DNA from: Bacillota bacterium
GTDB lineage: Bacteria > Bacillota > Proteinivoracia > UBA4975 > VEMY01
NCBI GenBank assembly: GCA_009711825.1
Contig: VEMY01000046.1
Coordinates: forward strand, 1 to 39,299
Direction of reading: 5' to 3'
DNA: 39,299 nucleotides
The position numbers and the translations under genes are program-made. Positions 16,280 to 26,218 of the stretch are shown here, one piece after another; position 1 is the stretch's first letter; every line of letters starts with the position of its first letter. Below the pieces are notes generated by a model. The model searched no databases. It saw nothing but the letters and a program-made list of their open reading frames with translations, and was not told the origin of the DNA.

Positions 16280-18250
16280 TTGCCGGAAGATAAATTTAAA
16301 CTGGTTTCCGAGTTCCAGCCCCGGGGCGACCAGCCAAAAGCAATAGACCAGCTTGTCAGAGGACTCGAGGATAGTTACCGACACCAGACCTTGGTGGGGG
16401 TAACTGGCTCCGGCAAGACTTTTACCGTTGCCAATGTGATTCAGGCGGTGCAGCGGCCGACGTTGGTGATTGCCCACAATAAAACTTTGGCGGCTCAGTT
16501 GTGCAGTGAATTTAAAGAGTTCTTTCCTGAGAATGCTGTCGAATATTTTGTCAGTTATTATGATTACTATCAACCGGAGGCGTATATTCCCCATACCGAT
16601 ACTTATATCGAAAAAGACGCGGCGATAAACGAGGAGATTGATAAATTGCGTCATTCGGCCACCAGCGCCCTTCTGGAACGTCGGGATGTGATTGTTGTGG
16701 CCAGTGTTTCTTGTATTTACGGCCTCGGCTCGCCGGTGGAATACAGAAAGCATGTTCTGTCCTTGCGCACCGGCAGCGAACACCAGCGGGAGCAGGTGCT
16801 GCGGCGTTTGGTTGAAATGCAGTATGCCCGCAATGATGTGGACTTCCACCGGGGGACTTTTCGTGTCCGCGGCGACGTTTTGGAGGTTTTCCCGGCGGGA
16901 AACAGCGAACGGGCATTGCGGATTGAGTTCTTTAGCGATGAAATTGAACGCATAACAGAAATCGATGTTCTTACTGGCGAGATACTGGGGGCGCGCAGTC
17001 ATGCCGCAATCTTCCCTGCATCTCACTTTGTTACCTCCCGGGATTTGATGGATAAGGCATTGCAGAGCATCGAGGTGGAGTTGGAGGAGCAATTGCAGCT
17101 GCTCCGCTCCCAGGGCAAGCTGCTTGAAGCCCAACGCTTGGAACAGCGGACCCGCTATGATATGGAAATGATGCAGGAGATGGGGTTCTGTCAGGGGATT
17201 GAAAATTACTCCCGGCATTTGGCAGGGCGGGAACCGGGCAGCCGGCCTGATACGCTGCTGGATTACTTCCCCGATGATTTTTTGCTGGTTGTGGACGAGT
17301 CCCATGTCACCTTGCCCCAGGTCCGGGGTATGTACAATGGCGACCGCTCCCGCAAGGAAACCTTGGTGGCCCATGGGTTTCGGCTTCCTTCAGCTATGGA
17401 CAACCGGCCCTTACAATTCCCTGAGTTTGAGGCCTTAATTCCCCAGGCGCTATATGTATCGGCGACTCCCGGACCGTATGAGCAGGAACACAGCAGCCAA
17501 ATGGTGGAGCAGATTATCCGCCCCACCGGCCTGGTTGATCCGGAAGTGGAAATTAAGCCGGTCACTGGTCAGGTGGACGATTTGCTGGAGGAAATTCGCC
17601 AGCGGGTAGCCTGGAAGGAGCGGGTACTGGTTACCACCCTGACCAAGCGCATGGCCGAAGATCTGACCGATTATCTCAAAGAAGCGGGAATTCGTGTGCG
17701 CTATCTCCACTCAGAAATTGATACCCTGGAGCGGATGGCAATCATCCGTGATTTGCGTCAAGGCGAGTTTGATGTCCTGGTGGGCATCAACTTGTTGCGG
17801 GAAGGCCTGGACTTGCCTGAAGTTTCGTTGGTGGCAATTCTCGATGCAGATAAGGAAGGGTTTTTACGTTCCGACCGTTCGTTAATTCAGACCATGGGGC
17901 GGGCAGCCCGCAATGTCCGGGGACGGGTGGTTATGTATGCCGACCAGGTTACCGACTCCATGCAGCGGGCGGTGGAGGAGACCTATCGCCGGCGGGAGCT
18001 ACAGATTGAGTTTAACGAAAAGCATGGGATTGTCCCGCAAACCATAAACAAGGGGATTCGTGCTGTTATCGAGGCGACAAAGGCAGCCGAGTCCACAACA
18101 AAATATGAAGCAAAAACTATGGAAGCTGATGAACGCACCCAGTTGATTAAACGCCTGGAGAAAGAGATGGAAGATGCTGCCAAGGAGCTGGAGTTTGAGC
18201 AGGCCGCCTATCTCAGGGACATAATAATCAAGTTGCGGAGCGAGAAATGA
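16280..18250 (+). CDS. uvrB: UvrABC excinuclease subunit B
   Basis: Damage-verification helicase of nucleotide excision repair. It is 656 residues, the normal length. Walker A is GVTGSGKT at residues 40-47. The beta-hairpin motif that locks around damaged DNA is visible ([12 protein letters not shown]), as are helicase motifs [16 protein letters not shown] and [11 protein letters not shown]-terminal UVR coiled-coil ([20 protein letters not shown]) binds UvrC. The start is TTG at 16280 with AAGGAG 8 nt upstream; a GTG at 16271 overlaps that site. It is followed 13 bases later by uvrA. The upstream LexA-like box suggests SOS control, as known for uvrBA in Bacillus. Confidence 0.97.
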   Translation: MPEDKFKLVSEFQPRGDQPKAIDQLVRGLEDSYRHQTLVGVTGSGKTFTVANVIQAVQRPTLVIAHNKTLAAQLCSEFKEFFPENAVEYFVSYYDYYQPEAYIPHTDTYIEKDAAINEEIDKLRHSATSALLERRDVIVVASVSCIYGLGSPVEYRKHVLSLRTGSEHQREQVLRRLVEMQYARNDVDFHRGTFRVRGDVLEVFPAGNSERALRIEFFSDEIERITEIDVLTGEILGARSHAAIFPASHFVTSRDLMDKALQSIEVELEEQLQLLRSQGKLLEAQRLEQRTRYDMEMMQEMGFCQGIENYSRHLAGREPGSRPDTLLDYFPDDFLLVVDESHVTLPQVRGMYNGDRSRKETLVAHGFRLPSAMDNRPLQFPEFEALIPQALYVSATPGPYEQEHSSQMVEQIIRPTGLVDPEVEIKPVTGQVDDLLEEIRQRVAWKERVLVTTLTKRMAEDLTDYLKEAGIRVRYLHSEIDTLERMAIIRDLRQGEFDVLVGINLLREGLDLPEVSLVAILDADKEGFLRSDRSLIQTMGRAARNVRGRVVMYADQVTDSMQRAVEETYRRRELQIEFNEKHGIVPQTINKGIRAVIEATKAAESTTKYEAKTMEADERTQLIKRLEKEMEDAAKELEFEQAAYLRDIIIKLRSEK

Positions 18251-18263
18251 CGGAGGCGAAAAC

Positions 18264-21092
18264 ATGGCCAAAAATATTACTGTTAAGGGCGCACGCGTCC
18301 ACAATCTGAAGAATATAAATTTGGAAATACCCCGGGACAAACTTGTGGTTATGACCGGACTCAGCGGGTCGGGTAAGACTTCCCTGGCCTTTGATACAAT
18401 CTACGCAGAGGGTCAGCGACGTTATGTGGAGTCCCTTTCGGCCTATGCCCGCCAGTTTCTCGGGCAAATGGACAAACCTGATGTTGACAGCATCGAGGGC
18501 CTGTCCCCGGCAATTTCCATCGATCAGAAGACCACCAGTCGCAATCCCCGTTCCACAGTGGGAACAGTGACAGAGATTTACGATTATTTACGCCTGCTCT
18601 TTGCACGCATTGGACACCCCCATTGTCCTAATTGTAGGCTTGCCATCAGCCAGCAAACAGTGGAGCAGATGGTGGACAGCATCCTGCAGCTGCCGGAGGG
18701 AAGCAAAATTCAAATACTAGCTCCCATGGTGCGGGGGCGCAAGGGGGAGCATGTCAAGACCCTGGAATCTCTGCGCAAGGATGGTTATGTGCGGGTGCGG
18801 ATTGATGGCGACGTTCATTTGCTGGAGGATGAAATTAAGCTGGAAAAGAACAAAAAGCACAATATTGAAGTGGTAATTGACCGCTTGGTTGTGCGTCCGG
18901 AAATTCAGCAACGGCTGGCCGATTCTTTAGAGACCGCTTTGAAGTTGGCGGGCGGGATTGTGTTTGTCAACCTGCTGGAGGAGCAAAAGGATCTCACCTT
19001 CAGCCAGAATTTTGCCTGTAGCGCCTGCGGCTTCAGCTTTGAAGAGATTTCGCCGCGGATGTTTTCCTTCAACAGTCCCTTTGGCGCCTGTCCCGAGTGT
19101 AGCGGGCTCGGCTACCACAAACAGCCCGACCCTGACCTGGTGATTCCCGATTGGAGCAAGAGCATCAACCAGGGGGCAGTGGCGGTCTGGAGCCATAATA
19201 ACGATTCCTTCTACATGCAACTGCTGCGCCAGGTTGCTGCGGCCCGGGATATCGACCCGGATATGCCATTCAGCAAGTTGACGCAAGACCAGCGCAAACT
19301 GATACTGCATGGCACTGATGGCACTTTCACTGTCACCTACTCCCCTTTCCGTGGGCGCAGCCGCACCTATGATACCCGCTACCGGGGCGTATTGAGCTGG
19401 CTGAAAAACCGCTACCGGGACACCAGTTCCAATGATGTCCGTGAATTCATTGAGCAGTTCATGAGCGAGCGTCCTTGCCCTGCCTGTCAGGGACGCCGCC
19501 TGAAACCTGAAAGTCTGGCGGTGCTGGCCGGCGGCAAGAATATCGCTCAAGTCACAGCCCAGACCATCAGCGGCGCCCAGGATTATTTCGCCGGACTGGA
19601 GTTGAGCAAGCGAGAGCAAATGATAGCGCGCTTAATTCTCAAGGAAATTAATGAACGACTGGGCTTTCTGATTGACGTTGGACTGGATTATCTTACCCTT
19701 GACCGCAGCGCCGGCACTTTGTCTGGCGGAGAAGCCCAGCGTATTCGGCTTGCAACCCAGATTGGTTCCGGCCTGGTGGGAGTGTTATATATTCTTGACG
19801 AGCCCAGCATCGGCTTGCATCAGCGGGATAACGCCCGCTTGTTGGCAACCCTGAAAAGGCTGCGTGATTTGGGTAACACTTTAATTGTGGTGGAGCATGA
19901 CGAGGATACGATGCGGGAGGCAGATTGGATTGTGGATATCGGGCCCGGGGCAGGCAACGCCGGCGGCGAAGTTATTGCTCAGGGACCGATGGAGGCAATC
20001 ATTGCCGAGCCGCGCTCAATAACCGGTCAATATTTGAGCGGCGCCCGTCAAATTCCTGTACCGCCCCAGCGTCGGGGAGGTAGTGGACAGTTGCTCACGG
20101 TAGTCGGCGCCCGGGAAAACAACTTACAGAACATCGACGTGTCCTTTCCCTTGGGCAAATTCATCTGCGTTACCGGCGTTTCCGGTTCCGGTAAAAGCAC
20201 ATTGGTTACCGAAGTGCTGTACAAGGCCCTGGCTCAGCAGCTTAGTTCAACCCGGATCAAGCCCGGGGCGTTTGAACGTCTGGAAGGATTGGAAGCGGTG
20301 AATAAGGTCATCGAAATTGACCAGTCGCCCATCGGGCGCACTCCCCGGTCCAACCCGGCCACCTACACAGGCGTCTTTGATCATATTCGGGCACTCTATG
20401 CCGAAACCACCGAAGCAAAAACCCGGGGCTACAAACCAGGGCGCTTTAGCTTCAATGTCAAGGGCGGCCGCTGCGAGGCGTGTCGGGGAGATGGGATTAT
20501 TAAGATAGAAATGCATTTTCTGCCTGATGTTTACGTGCCCTGTGAGGTTTGTCATGGCGCCCGTTATAATAGAGAAACACTGCAGATTAAGTTTAAGGGG
20601 AAGACCATTGCCGATGTGCTCAATATGCAGGTCGAGGAAGCGCTTGAGTTCTTTGCCAATATTCCCCGCATAAAACGCAAATTACAGACTATATACGATG
20701 TTGGACTTGGATATATCCGCCTGGGGCAGCCGGCAACAACGCTATCCGGCGGCGAAGCCCAGCGGGTCAAGCTGGCCACGGAGCTCAGCCGGCGCAGCAA
20801 CGGCGGTACGGTTTACATCTTGGATGAGCCCACCACCGGCTTGCACATCGATGATGTGTCTCGGCTGCTGCGGGTTCTGGAACGCCTGGTTGATGAGGGC
20901 GCAACGGTGGTGGTTATCGAGCATAATCTCGATGTGGTAAAGACCGCTGATCACCTGATCGATTTGGGACCCGAAGGCGGGGACCGGGGCGGCACTGTTG
21001 TTGCCACAGGAACACCGGAACAAGTGGCTGCCTGCGCTGATTCCTATACCGGTCAGTTTTTAGCGCCGGTACTCCGGCAGGGAGGCGAGTAA
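18264..21092 (+). CDS. uvrA: UvrABC excinuclease subunit A
   Basis: Damage-recognition ATPase of nucleotide excision repair, 942 residues, full length. It has two ABC modules: Walker A GLSGSGKT (residues 32-39) and GVSGSGKST, each with an LSGGEAQR signature (followed by IRLATQ in the first and VKLATE in the second) and Walker B ([26 protein letters not shown]). Zinc-binding cysteine pairs are intact: CPNC, CSAC with CPEC, and CEACRGDG with CEVCHGA. The start is ATG at 18264 with GGAGGCG upstream. It lies between uvrB and uvrC with 1-13 base spacing, so all three are co-transcribed. Confidence 0.98.
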   Translation: MAKNITVKGARVHNLKNINLEIPRDKLVVMTGLSGSGKTSLAFDTIYAEGQRRYVESLSAYARQFLGQMDKPDVDSIEGLSPAISIDQKTTSRNPRSTVGTVTEIYDYLRLLFARIGHPHCPNCRLAISQQTVEQMVDSILQLPEGSKIQILAPMVRGRKGEHVKTLESLRKDGYVRVRIDGDVHLLEDEIKLEKNKKHNIEVVIDRLVVRPEIQQRLADSLETALKLAGGIVFVNLLEEQKDLTFSQNFACSACGFSFEEISPRMFSFNSPFGACPECSGLGYHKQPDPDLVIPDWSKSINQGAVAVWSHNNDSFYMQLLRQVAAARDIDPDMPFSKLTQDQRKLILHGTDGTFTVTYSPFRGRSRTYDTRYRGVLSWLKNRYRDTSSNDVREFIEQFMSERPCPACQGRRLKPESLAVLAGGKNIAQVTAQTISGAQDYFAGLELSKREQMIARLILKEINERLGFLIDVGLDYLTLDRSAGTLSGGEAQRIRLATQIGSGLVGVLYILDEPSIGLHQRDNARLLATLKRLRDLGNTLIVVEHDEDTMREADWIVDIGPGAGNAGGEVIAQGPMEAIIAEPRSITGQYLSGARQIPVPPQRRGGSGQLLTVVGARENNLQNIDVSFPLGKFICVTGVSGSGKSTLVTEVLYKALAQQLSSTRIKPGAFERLEGLEAVNKVIEIDQSPIGRTPRSNPATYTGVFDHIRALYAETTEAKTRGYKPGRFSFNVKGGRCEACRGDGIIKIEMHFLPDVYVPCEVCHGARYNRETLQIKFKGKTIADVLNMQVEEALEFFANIPRIKRKLQTIYDVGLGYIRLGQPATTLSGGEAQRVKLATELSRRSNGGTVYILDEPTTGLHIDDVSRLLRVLERLVDEGATVVVIEHNLDVVKTADHLIDLGPEGGDRGGTVVATGTPEQVAACADSYTGQFLAPVLRQGGE

Positions 21093-21093
21093 A

Positions 21094-22905
21094 TTGGATT
21101 TGCAGGCCAAGGCAAAAAATTTCCCGGCGATGCCTGGGGTGTACACCTTTAAGGATCAAGATGGAAAGGTCCTTTATGTGGGCAAGGCCAAGAACCTGCG
21201 AAATCGGGTGCGCTCCTATTTTAGTCCGGGCAATCGGGAGCAAAAGGCCTGGACGTTGCGCAAATACGCCGCCGACATTGACTATGTTGTAACTGTTACC
21301 GAAGTGGAAGCGTTGTTGCTGGAGTCCCATTTGATAAAAAAATATCGCCCCCGCTACAATGTCCGCCTCAAGGATGACAAGGATTATCCCTATATCAAGC
21401 TTGACTTGGAAGAAGATTACCCCCGGCTGGAAATAGTTCGGAAGATGAAGCGGGATAAGGCACGTTATTTTGGACCCTATCCCAATGCAGGGGTGGTCAA
21501 TGAAACTGTGCGTTTGGCGAATAAATTATTTCCGCTACGGACCTGCGGCGACTGGCGAAACAAGCCGCGGCCCTGTCTCAATTTCCACATTAAACGCTGC
21601 CTGGCCCCGTGTCAGGCCAAGGTGAGTCCTGAAGAATACCGACAGCTGCTGGACCAGGTAATAATGTTTCTCGAGGGCAAGCATCAAGAGTTGCTTGCTT
21701 CCCTTAAGGCACGCATGGAAGCAGCAGCGAGGGAGTTAGAATTTGAAATGGCGGCTGAAATTCGAGATCAGATTGAAGCTCTGGAAAAGCTGGCAGCCAG
21801 TCAGCGGATTGTCAGCCGTCAGCAGTGGAATCTGGATGTGTTGGCTGTTGGCAGCGATGGTGGGGCCACAGCCGTCAACCTATTGGCTGTGCGGGGCGGC
21901 AAGGTACTGGGCAATCAGTTCTTTGTCCTGGAGCATGCAGAGCCTACCCAAACAGATGAGGCTGCAGCCGCATTTATTCGCGATTATTATGGAGAGATAA
22001 CTGTAATTCCCCGGGAAATACTGGTTTCCGATTTGCCCCAGGGAGAGGATGTTCTAGCGGCCTGGCTGACCGAAAAGGCTGGCCGCCCAGTGAAACTACG
22101 GGTTCCCCAGAAGGGAACCAAAAAGCGCTTGTTGGAAATGGCAGCGGAGAACCTGCGGGAACAGCTGCATTCACGGCAGCGGAACGAGGCAGAGAGCCAA
22201 AGCCAGGGAGAAAGCATTATTCTGCAGCTAAAACAGGTGCTGGGCTTGGAGCAACCACCTCGACGAGTCGAATGCTACGATATCTCGCATATTCAAGGCA
22301 GCGATACTGTTGCTTCTATGGTGGTGTTTGAAGCTGGCGTTCCTGCCCGCAGCCAATATCGGCGCTTTAAGATTCGAGATTTGACCGGCCCTGATGATTT
22401 TGCATCAATGGCCCAGGTATTGCGAAGGCGGTTTGAAGCGGCCACCGAAGGCAAGGAGGGTTTTCGCCTGCTGCCGGACTTGGTGGTGGTGGACGGTGGC
22501 AAAGGGCAGCTGAGCGCTGCCCATAAAGAGATGAAAAACGCTGGTTATGCCGATATTAATATAGTCAGTCTTGCAAAACGGGAAGAAGAAGTATTTGTGC
22601 CCGGGCAAAGTGCCCCACTGGTTATCGATAAAGCAGAGCCGGCTTTGAAATTATTGCAGCAATTGCGCGATGAAGCCCACCGCTTTGCTATAACCTATCA
22701 TCGTAAACTGCGGACCAAGAATACGCTTAGCTCTGAACTGGATAAAATCCCCGGGGTCGGACCGGCTCGGCGGACCGCCTTGCTTAAGGCTTTTGGCAGT
22801 CTGGAAAAACTGCGGGAAAAGGATGTAGCCGAGATTGCCGCTGTGCCAGGCATCCCCTGGCCGGTTGCAGAAGCGATTTACCGCTATTTCCGTAAAAACA
22901 AGTAG
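21094..22905 (+). CDS. uvrC: UvrABC excinuclease subunit C
   Basis: Nuclease making both incisions around the lesion. The N-terminal GIY-YIG domain has GVY at residues 15-17 and YVG at 28-30, then KAKNLRNRVRSYF. A cysteine cluster follows (CGDWRNKPRPCLNFHIKRCLAPC), then a UVR motif (ELEFEMAAEIRDQIEALEKL), the RNase H-like second nuclease domain (ECYDISHIQGSDTVASMVVFE and PDLVVVDGGKGQL) and C-terminal helix-hairpin-helix repeats (LDKIPGVGPARRTALLKAFGS, AAVPGI). It is complete at 603 residues. The start is TTG at 21094, one base after the uvrA stop, with GGAGG 8 nt upstream. Confidence 0.97.
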   Translation: MDLQAKAKNFPAMPGVYTFKDQDGKVLYVGKAKNLRNRVRSYFSPGNREQKAWTLRKYAADIDYVVTVTEVEALLLESHLIKKYRPRYNVRLKDDKDYPYIKLDLEEDYPRLEIVRKMKRDKARYFGPYPNAGVVNETVRLANKLFPLRTCGDWRNKPRPCLNFHIKRCLAPCQAKVSPEEYRQLLDQVIMFLEGKHQELLASLKARMEAAARELEFEMAAEIRDQIEALEKLAASQRIVSRQQWNLDVLAVGSDGGATAVNLLAVRGGKVLGNQFFVLEHAEPTQTDEAAAAFIRDYYGEITVIPREILVSDLPQGEDVLAAWLTEKAGRPVKLRVPQKGTKKRLLEMAAENLREQLHSRQRNEAESQSQGESIILQLKQVLGLEQPPRRVECYDISHIQGSDTVASMVVFEAGVPARSQYRRFKIRDLTGPDDFASMAQVLRRRFEAATEGKEGFRLLPDLVVVDGGKGQLSAAHKEMKNAGYADINIVSLAKREEEVFVPGQSAPLVIDKAEPALKLLQQLRDEAHRFAITYHRKLRTKNTLSSELDKIPGVGPARRTALLKAFGSLEKLREKDVAEIAAVPGIPWPVAEAIYRYFRKNK

Positions 22906-22932
22906 GCGCCCATGGGCGCCTATTAATATTTT
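22903..22932 (+). terminator. Terminator-like hairpin after uvrC
   Basis: TAGGCGCC and GGCGCCTA pair around CATG; the stem begins at the uvrC stop codon itself. The tail TTAATATTTT is only moderately T-rich. Confidence 0.65.
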
Positions 22933-22965
22933 AAAGGGCATTATTAAAATATTTTAAATTAGGGC

Positions 22966-22994
22966 TTGCAAGATTGGCGGCAGTCGCATATAAT
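22966..22994 (+). promoter_or_regulatory. Sigma-A promoter of the DUF2089/YvlB-like operon
   Basis: TTGCAA (22966-22971) and TATAAT (22989-22994) are separated by exactly 17 bases; the -10 is perfect and the -35 is 4/6. This is the only good promoter seen for the six genes to 26569. The leader is about 80 nt. Confidence 0.85.
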
Positions 22995-23079
22995 AAATGT
23001 AAATCCTGTTTCTTAAGAAAATTAATATTGAACTTAATAAAGTTGTGATATGCTATTACTAACAGAAAGGAGTGGTCAT

Positions 23080-23463
23080 ATGCGTAATCAAATGTTAGGT
23101 AGGTGCCCGGTTTGTAACTCAGGGCTGGACGTCACCCGTCTCCACTGCTCCCACTGTAACACTGGGATTGATGGACGGTTTACGGTATGCAAGTTTTGTC
23201 AATTGCCCGCCGATCAAAAAGCCTTTGTTGAAGTCTTTATCAAGTGCCGGGGCAATATCAAGGAAGTTGAAAAGGAATTGGGGATTTCTTATCCGACAGT
23301 ACGTAGTCGTTTGGAGGCCGTAATCGAAACCCTTGGCTACCGCCCGCAACCGGTACCTAAGGATGACCCGGATCTCAAGGAGAAACGCAAAGAGATCCTG
23401 GAGGATTTAAACCAGGGCAAATTGACTTCCGAAGAGGCGATTGCCCTATTGCGTAAGCTGTAA
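23080..23463 (+). CDS. DUF2089 zinc-ribbon/HTH protein with C-terminal SHOCT-like module
   Basis: Probable cytoplasmic DNA-binding regulator of 127 residues. The N terminus has a zinc ribbon with CPVC and CSHC pairs plus CKFC. A helix-turn-helix follows, with a conserved run of regulator-like sequence (KCRGNIKEVEKELGISYPTV then RSRLEAVIETLGY). The last 25 residues (RKEILEDLNQGKLTSEEAIALL) form the helical hairpin module that recurs in four of the next five genes. The start is ATG at 23080 with GAAAGGAGTG upstream; the in-frame TTG at 23050 precedes that site. As the first gene of the operon it may control it. DUF2089 proteins are known in Bacillota but poorly characterised. Confidence 0.82.
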   Translation: MRNQMLGRCPVCNSGLDVTRLHCSHCNTGIDGRFTVCKFCQLPADQKAFVEVFIKCRGNIKEVEKELGISYPTVRSRLEAVIETLGYRPQPVPKDDPDLKEKRKEILEDLNQGKLTSEEAIALLRKL

Positions 23464-23486
23464 TTTTGCCATGGCAAAGGAGTGTG

Positions 23487-24488
23487 ATGAAGGTGTCGGA
23501 AGAAAAAAAGATGATTCTGGAAATGCTTCAGTCTGGCAAAATATCCACTGAAGAAGCCCAGGAATTGTTAGCGGCACTCGATAAAGGTGTTGATCCTGCA
23601 CCCGCCGAACCAAACAGTGATCACCAGGGTGGAAATTTTGTCGAAGATATAATCGGATCCATTCGTTCTGGACTCTCTAATCTGCCGTTAGTGTTTGATA
23701 TTGATTCCAATCGCATTAAGTTAGAACAGACACTTACCGGCCAATTTGAGGCCGAGCAAGTCGACTTGGACCTCCAGACCCGTAATGGCAGCATTCGGGT
23801 CGAGGCCTGGGATGAGCCGGGTTACCAACTCGATTTGACTTTATCTGTGCGGGCCACGACCCGGGAGCAGGCAGAGGCTATCGTCGCCGACAGAGAGTTC
23901 GTAGTTCGCTCAGGCAATTCCCTGATGGTAGGAGACCGTAAGAGTCGTCAACTGGATAATAAAGTCTCGGTCTCCATGCGCCTGCGCCTGCCGCGGCAAC
24001 ATAATTATCTGTGCCAGGCCAAAACAACCAACGGCAGCGTTGAAATCAGGGAGCTAGACCTTTCTGGCTGTCAGGTCCAGTCGGCCAACGGTTCATTACG
24101 CTTGTATGGCATAAATGCAGATGATGTTGAGGCGAAGACTGTCAACGGCAGTTTGAAGGTTGAAGGCAGCATGGGTAATTTACTTGGAAAAGCGACCAAC
24201 GGCAGTATTACCATTGATAACATTGCCGAAACCAGTCGCAATGAGCTGAAAACTGTCAACGGAAGGGTTGAGGTGCGCATTCCTTCCCGGGAGAACCTGG
24301 GGATAATTGCCACAGCAAAAACCACCGCCGGCAGCATCCGAATGGAGCATCCGGCGATGAAGGTTAAGGAAAAGATAAGTAAACCTGGGAATAACTTCTT
24401 GCGGGCTGCCACCGATGATGAGGCTTCGGCGGACATTGAGCTGAAGTTAGGTTCGGTAAACGGCAGTATCCGAATATCGGATTTATAG
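23487..24488 (+). CDS. SHOCT-like N-terminal module plus DUF4097 beta-repeat domain, YvlB/LiaX-like
   Basis: Protein of 333 residues without a signal peptide. Residues 5-33 are the shared helical module (KKMILEMLQSGKISTEEAQE then LLAAL). From about residue 80 the chain consists of beta-repeat units marked by NGS: NGSIRVE, NGSVEIR, NGSLRLY, NGSLKVE, NGSITID, NGRVEVR, AGSIRME and a final NGSIRIS, typical of DUF4097 right-handed beta structures. The domain order equals B. subtilis YvlB and enterococcal LiaX, linked to envelope stress. The start is ATG at 23487, only 4 nt after AAGGAG; GTG at 23493, at 10 nt, is an equally good alternative. It lies 23 bases after the DUF2089 gene. Confidence 0.82.
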   Translation: MKVSEEKKMILEMLQSGKISTEEAQELLAALDKGVDPAPAEPNSDHQGGNFVEDIIGSIRSGLSNLPLVFDIDSNRIKLEQTLTGQFEAEQVDLDLQTRNGSIRVEAWDEPGYQLDLTLSVRATTREQAEAIVADREFVVRSGNSLMVGDRKSRQLDNKVSVSMRLRLPRQHNYLCQAKTTNGSVEIRELDLSGCQVQSANGSLRLYGINADDVEAKTVNGSLKVEGSMGNLLGKATNGSITIDNIAETSRNELKTVNGRVEVRIPSRENLGIIATAKTTAGSIRMEHPAMKVKEKISKPGNNFLRAATDDEASADIELKLGSVNGSIRISDL

Positions 24489-24500
24489 AGGGGAGCGACG

Positions 24501-24851
24501 ATGATGGAGTTGCTATTGTTGACGATTGCAAACTATTTTCCCTGGATTCTGGCGTTAATTGCCCTGGCTTTGGTTCTGGGGTTTGTGCGTCAGGTTCTCT
24601 TGATCCAAAGTGGGTTGATTAAAAAGCCGGCGGTCAGAAGTTGGCGGATTGATTATGACAAACTGCGCAGCAGCTTCTGGCTGGCTGCCCTGGGCGGTGT
24701 AATTGCTGCCGCTCTCCATTTTGGTCTTCACGGCTGGTTCGCATTTTGGCTTTTGGTTGCGCTATTAGGGGTCGGTCAGGTTTTGGCCAGCTTACTGGGA
24801 GGTAGCCGGTGGTCCTCCACGACAAAGTTTCATCGCCGTTGGGCGGATTAG
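24501..24851 (+). CDS. Small membrane protein within the YvlB-like operon
   Basis: Protein of 116 residues with about three hydrophobic segments: LLLLTIANYFPWILALIALA with LVLGFV, then SSFWLAALGGVIAAALHFGL, then WFAFWLLVALLGVGQVLASL. A basic cytoplasmic stretch (KKPAVRSWRIDYDKLR) separates the first two. It is the only gene in the operon without the shared helical module, and its position between two beta-repeat proteins suggests a membrane anchor or sensor partner, as PspC-like YvlC is in Bacillus. No PspC motif is recognised. The start is ATG at 24501 (or 24504) with GGGGAG upstream. It overlaps the next gene by 43 bases if that one starts at GTG 24809. Confidence 0.7.
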   Translation: MMELLLLTIANYFPWILALIALALVLGFVRQVLLIQSGLIKKPAVRSWRIDYDKLRSSFWLAALGGVIAAALHFGLHGWFAFWLLVALLGVGQVLASLLGGSRWSSTTKFHRRWAD

Positions 24852-25870
24852 AAATGCGGCAATTTAACTGTAACCGGGCTAAAATTGATGTGGTCGATGG
24901 CAAGCTGACTGTACGCAGGTCTGAGGGCAGCCTCTTGCTGTCTGATGGCGGAAGCAAACCGCTGGACATTCGCCAGAACAAAGATACCATGATAGTATCG
25001 GGTAGCCATTGCGATTTGGAAATCTGGCTGCCTGTGGATGGAACGATTGCCATCGATGGGCGACGTCTTGATGTCAATTTCGTTGATGGCGTAGGCAGGG
25101 CATCGGTTGACGTCACGGACGGGGCAGTGAAAGCTGAGAGCTGGTCAGGTGAAATAGCAGTTGATAGCAGCGGGGGTAATGTTGAGTTGCGAAATGTAAC
25201 GGGTCCAATTTCCATCGATACCGGCTCTGGAGCAGTGCATATTTCAGGTTGCAATGGTTCGGCTTATGTCGATACCGGCGCTGGAAGCGTTACTGTCAAT
25301 GACAGCGCTTTGAGTCCTTTGGAAGTTGACACCGGTTCCGGGCCTGTGATTCTCCGCCATTGTCGAGGCAGCATAAGCGTGGACACTGGCTCTGGGGAAG
25401 TGGTGCTCCATGAAGTTTTCAGCAAAAAACTTCAGGTAGACACCAATGACGGTAAAATTGTTGCTTCCTTGCCAGGGGGAAGTCCGGGACGTTGGCGTCT
25501 GCAATCCGGCCGTGGTGACGTGCTTTTGACCGTTCCCGAAAATATATCCAGTCAGTTTGAGCTTAAAGGGAAAAACCTGGAGATTGATGAACAGTTGCCG
25601 CTGAAGAGTTGTCAAAAATTTGACGGTGGCGCCCGGGGAATACTGGGAGACGGGGTTGGATTGCTATCCGCCGGCTCTGCCAGGGGACGGGTAATCCTGG
25701 AATATGCACCGCCCCAAGAGATCATCGAGGTGGAGCCGGAAGCTGAAGCTACATCGCCTGCGGATGAGGAGACTCTGCGGATCCTAAATATGTTAAAACA
25801 AGGCACAATCTCTGCTGAGGAAGCCGGGGAGCTGTTGGATGCATTAGACGGGAGTGATGATAGTGCATGA
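24809..25870 (+). CDS. DUF4097-like beta-repeat protein with C-terminal SHOCT-like module
   Basis: Second beta-repeat protein, with the modules in reverse order. The N-terminal 290 residues are beta-rich, with a regular run of DTGSG turns: codons for D-T at 25217, 25271, 25328, 25382 and 25439 give an 18-19-18-19 residue period. The C terminus (RILNMLKQGTISAEEAGELL) is the same helical hairpin that opens the YvlB-like protein. No signal peptide is present. The start is uncertain: GTG at 24809 has GGGAGG 6 nt upstream, while ATG at 24854, two bases after the previous stop, gives the expected domain start (MRQFNCNRAKIDVVDGKLTV) but a weak site. The 3' end overlaps the next gene by 8 bases. Confidence 0.78.
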   Translation: MVLHDKVSSPLGGLEMRQFNCNRAKIDVVDGKLTVRRSEGSLLLSDGGSKPLDIRQNKDTMIVSGSHCDLEIWLPVDGTIAIDGRRLDVNFVDGVGRASVDVTDGAVKAESWSGEIAVDSSGGNVELRNVTGPISIDTGSGAVHISGCNGSAYVDTGAGSVTVNDSALSPLEVDTGSGPVILRHCRGSISVDTGSGEVVLHEVFSKKLQVDTNDGKIVASLPGGSPGRWRLQSGRGDVLLTVPENISSQFELKGKNLEIDEQLPLKSCQKFDGGARGILGDGVGLLSAGSARGRVILEYAPPQEIIEVEPEAEATSPADEETLRILNMLKQGTISAEEAGELLDALDGSDDSA

Positions 25871-26216
25871 GGAGCGTTTACAAATATTGCAAATGATTGC
25901 TCAGGGGAAGCTGAGCCCCGAACAAGGGGAGGAGCTGCTTAAAGCCCTTGGTGGTGAAACAAATGCGTCAGATTCTCAGGAAGCAAGATGGTTGGTTATT
26001 CGGGTGTTTGAGGCTGGAGCCCACAGGCCCAAGCATAATGTCCGCTTTCCGTTGCGTTTCGCGGGGAAGATGCTGCGTTTCGCCAACCGCTTTGTGGACG
26101 ATGTTGAGCTGGACCTGGAAGAATTATATCTGGCAATCAGTACAGGCGCCCCAGGCAAGATTATGGAAGTTGAACAAGAAAACGGGGACTTTGTGGAGAT
26201 TTTTCTGGAGGTGTAG
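25863..26216 (+). CDS. Small SHOCT-like-module protein, paralogue 1
   Basis: Protein of 117 residues: the helical module at residues 2-29 (RLQILQMIAQGKLSPEQGEE then LLKAL), a short linker, then a domain of about 75 residues beginning ARWLVIRVFE and ending KIMEVEQENGDFVEIFLEV. The pattern (RWLxIRV, basic-Asn-Val-x-Phe-Pro-Leu, Gly-Lys-Ile-x-x-Val, acidic-Gly, Val-Glu-Ile) recurs in uncharacterised Bacillota proteins carrying the same N-terminal module. The start is GTG at 25863: GGGAG lies 8 nt upstream, whereas ATG at 25857 is 2 nt from it. It overlaps the previous gene by 8 bases, so translation is coupled. Function unknown. Confidence 0.75.
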   Translation: MHEERLQILQMIAQGKLSPEQGEELLKALGGETNASDSQEARWLVIRVFEAGAHRPKHNVRFPLRFAGKMLRFANRFVDDVELDLEELYLAISTGAPGKIMEVEQENGDFVEIFLEV

Positions 26217-26218
26217 CC

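Noticed and set aside
16232-17374. 380-codon antisense frame across uvrB
   Set aside because: It lies entirely opposite uvrB, has no ribosome binding site or recognisable domain, and arises from the codon bias of the real gene.
25217-25450. Regular DNA repeats that could suggest CRISPR or tandem repeats
   Set aside because: The repeats keep the reading frame, vary at synonymous positions and encode DTGSG turns; spacers are protein-coding.
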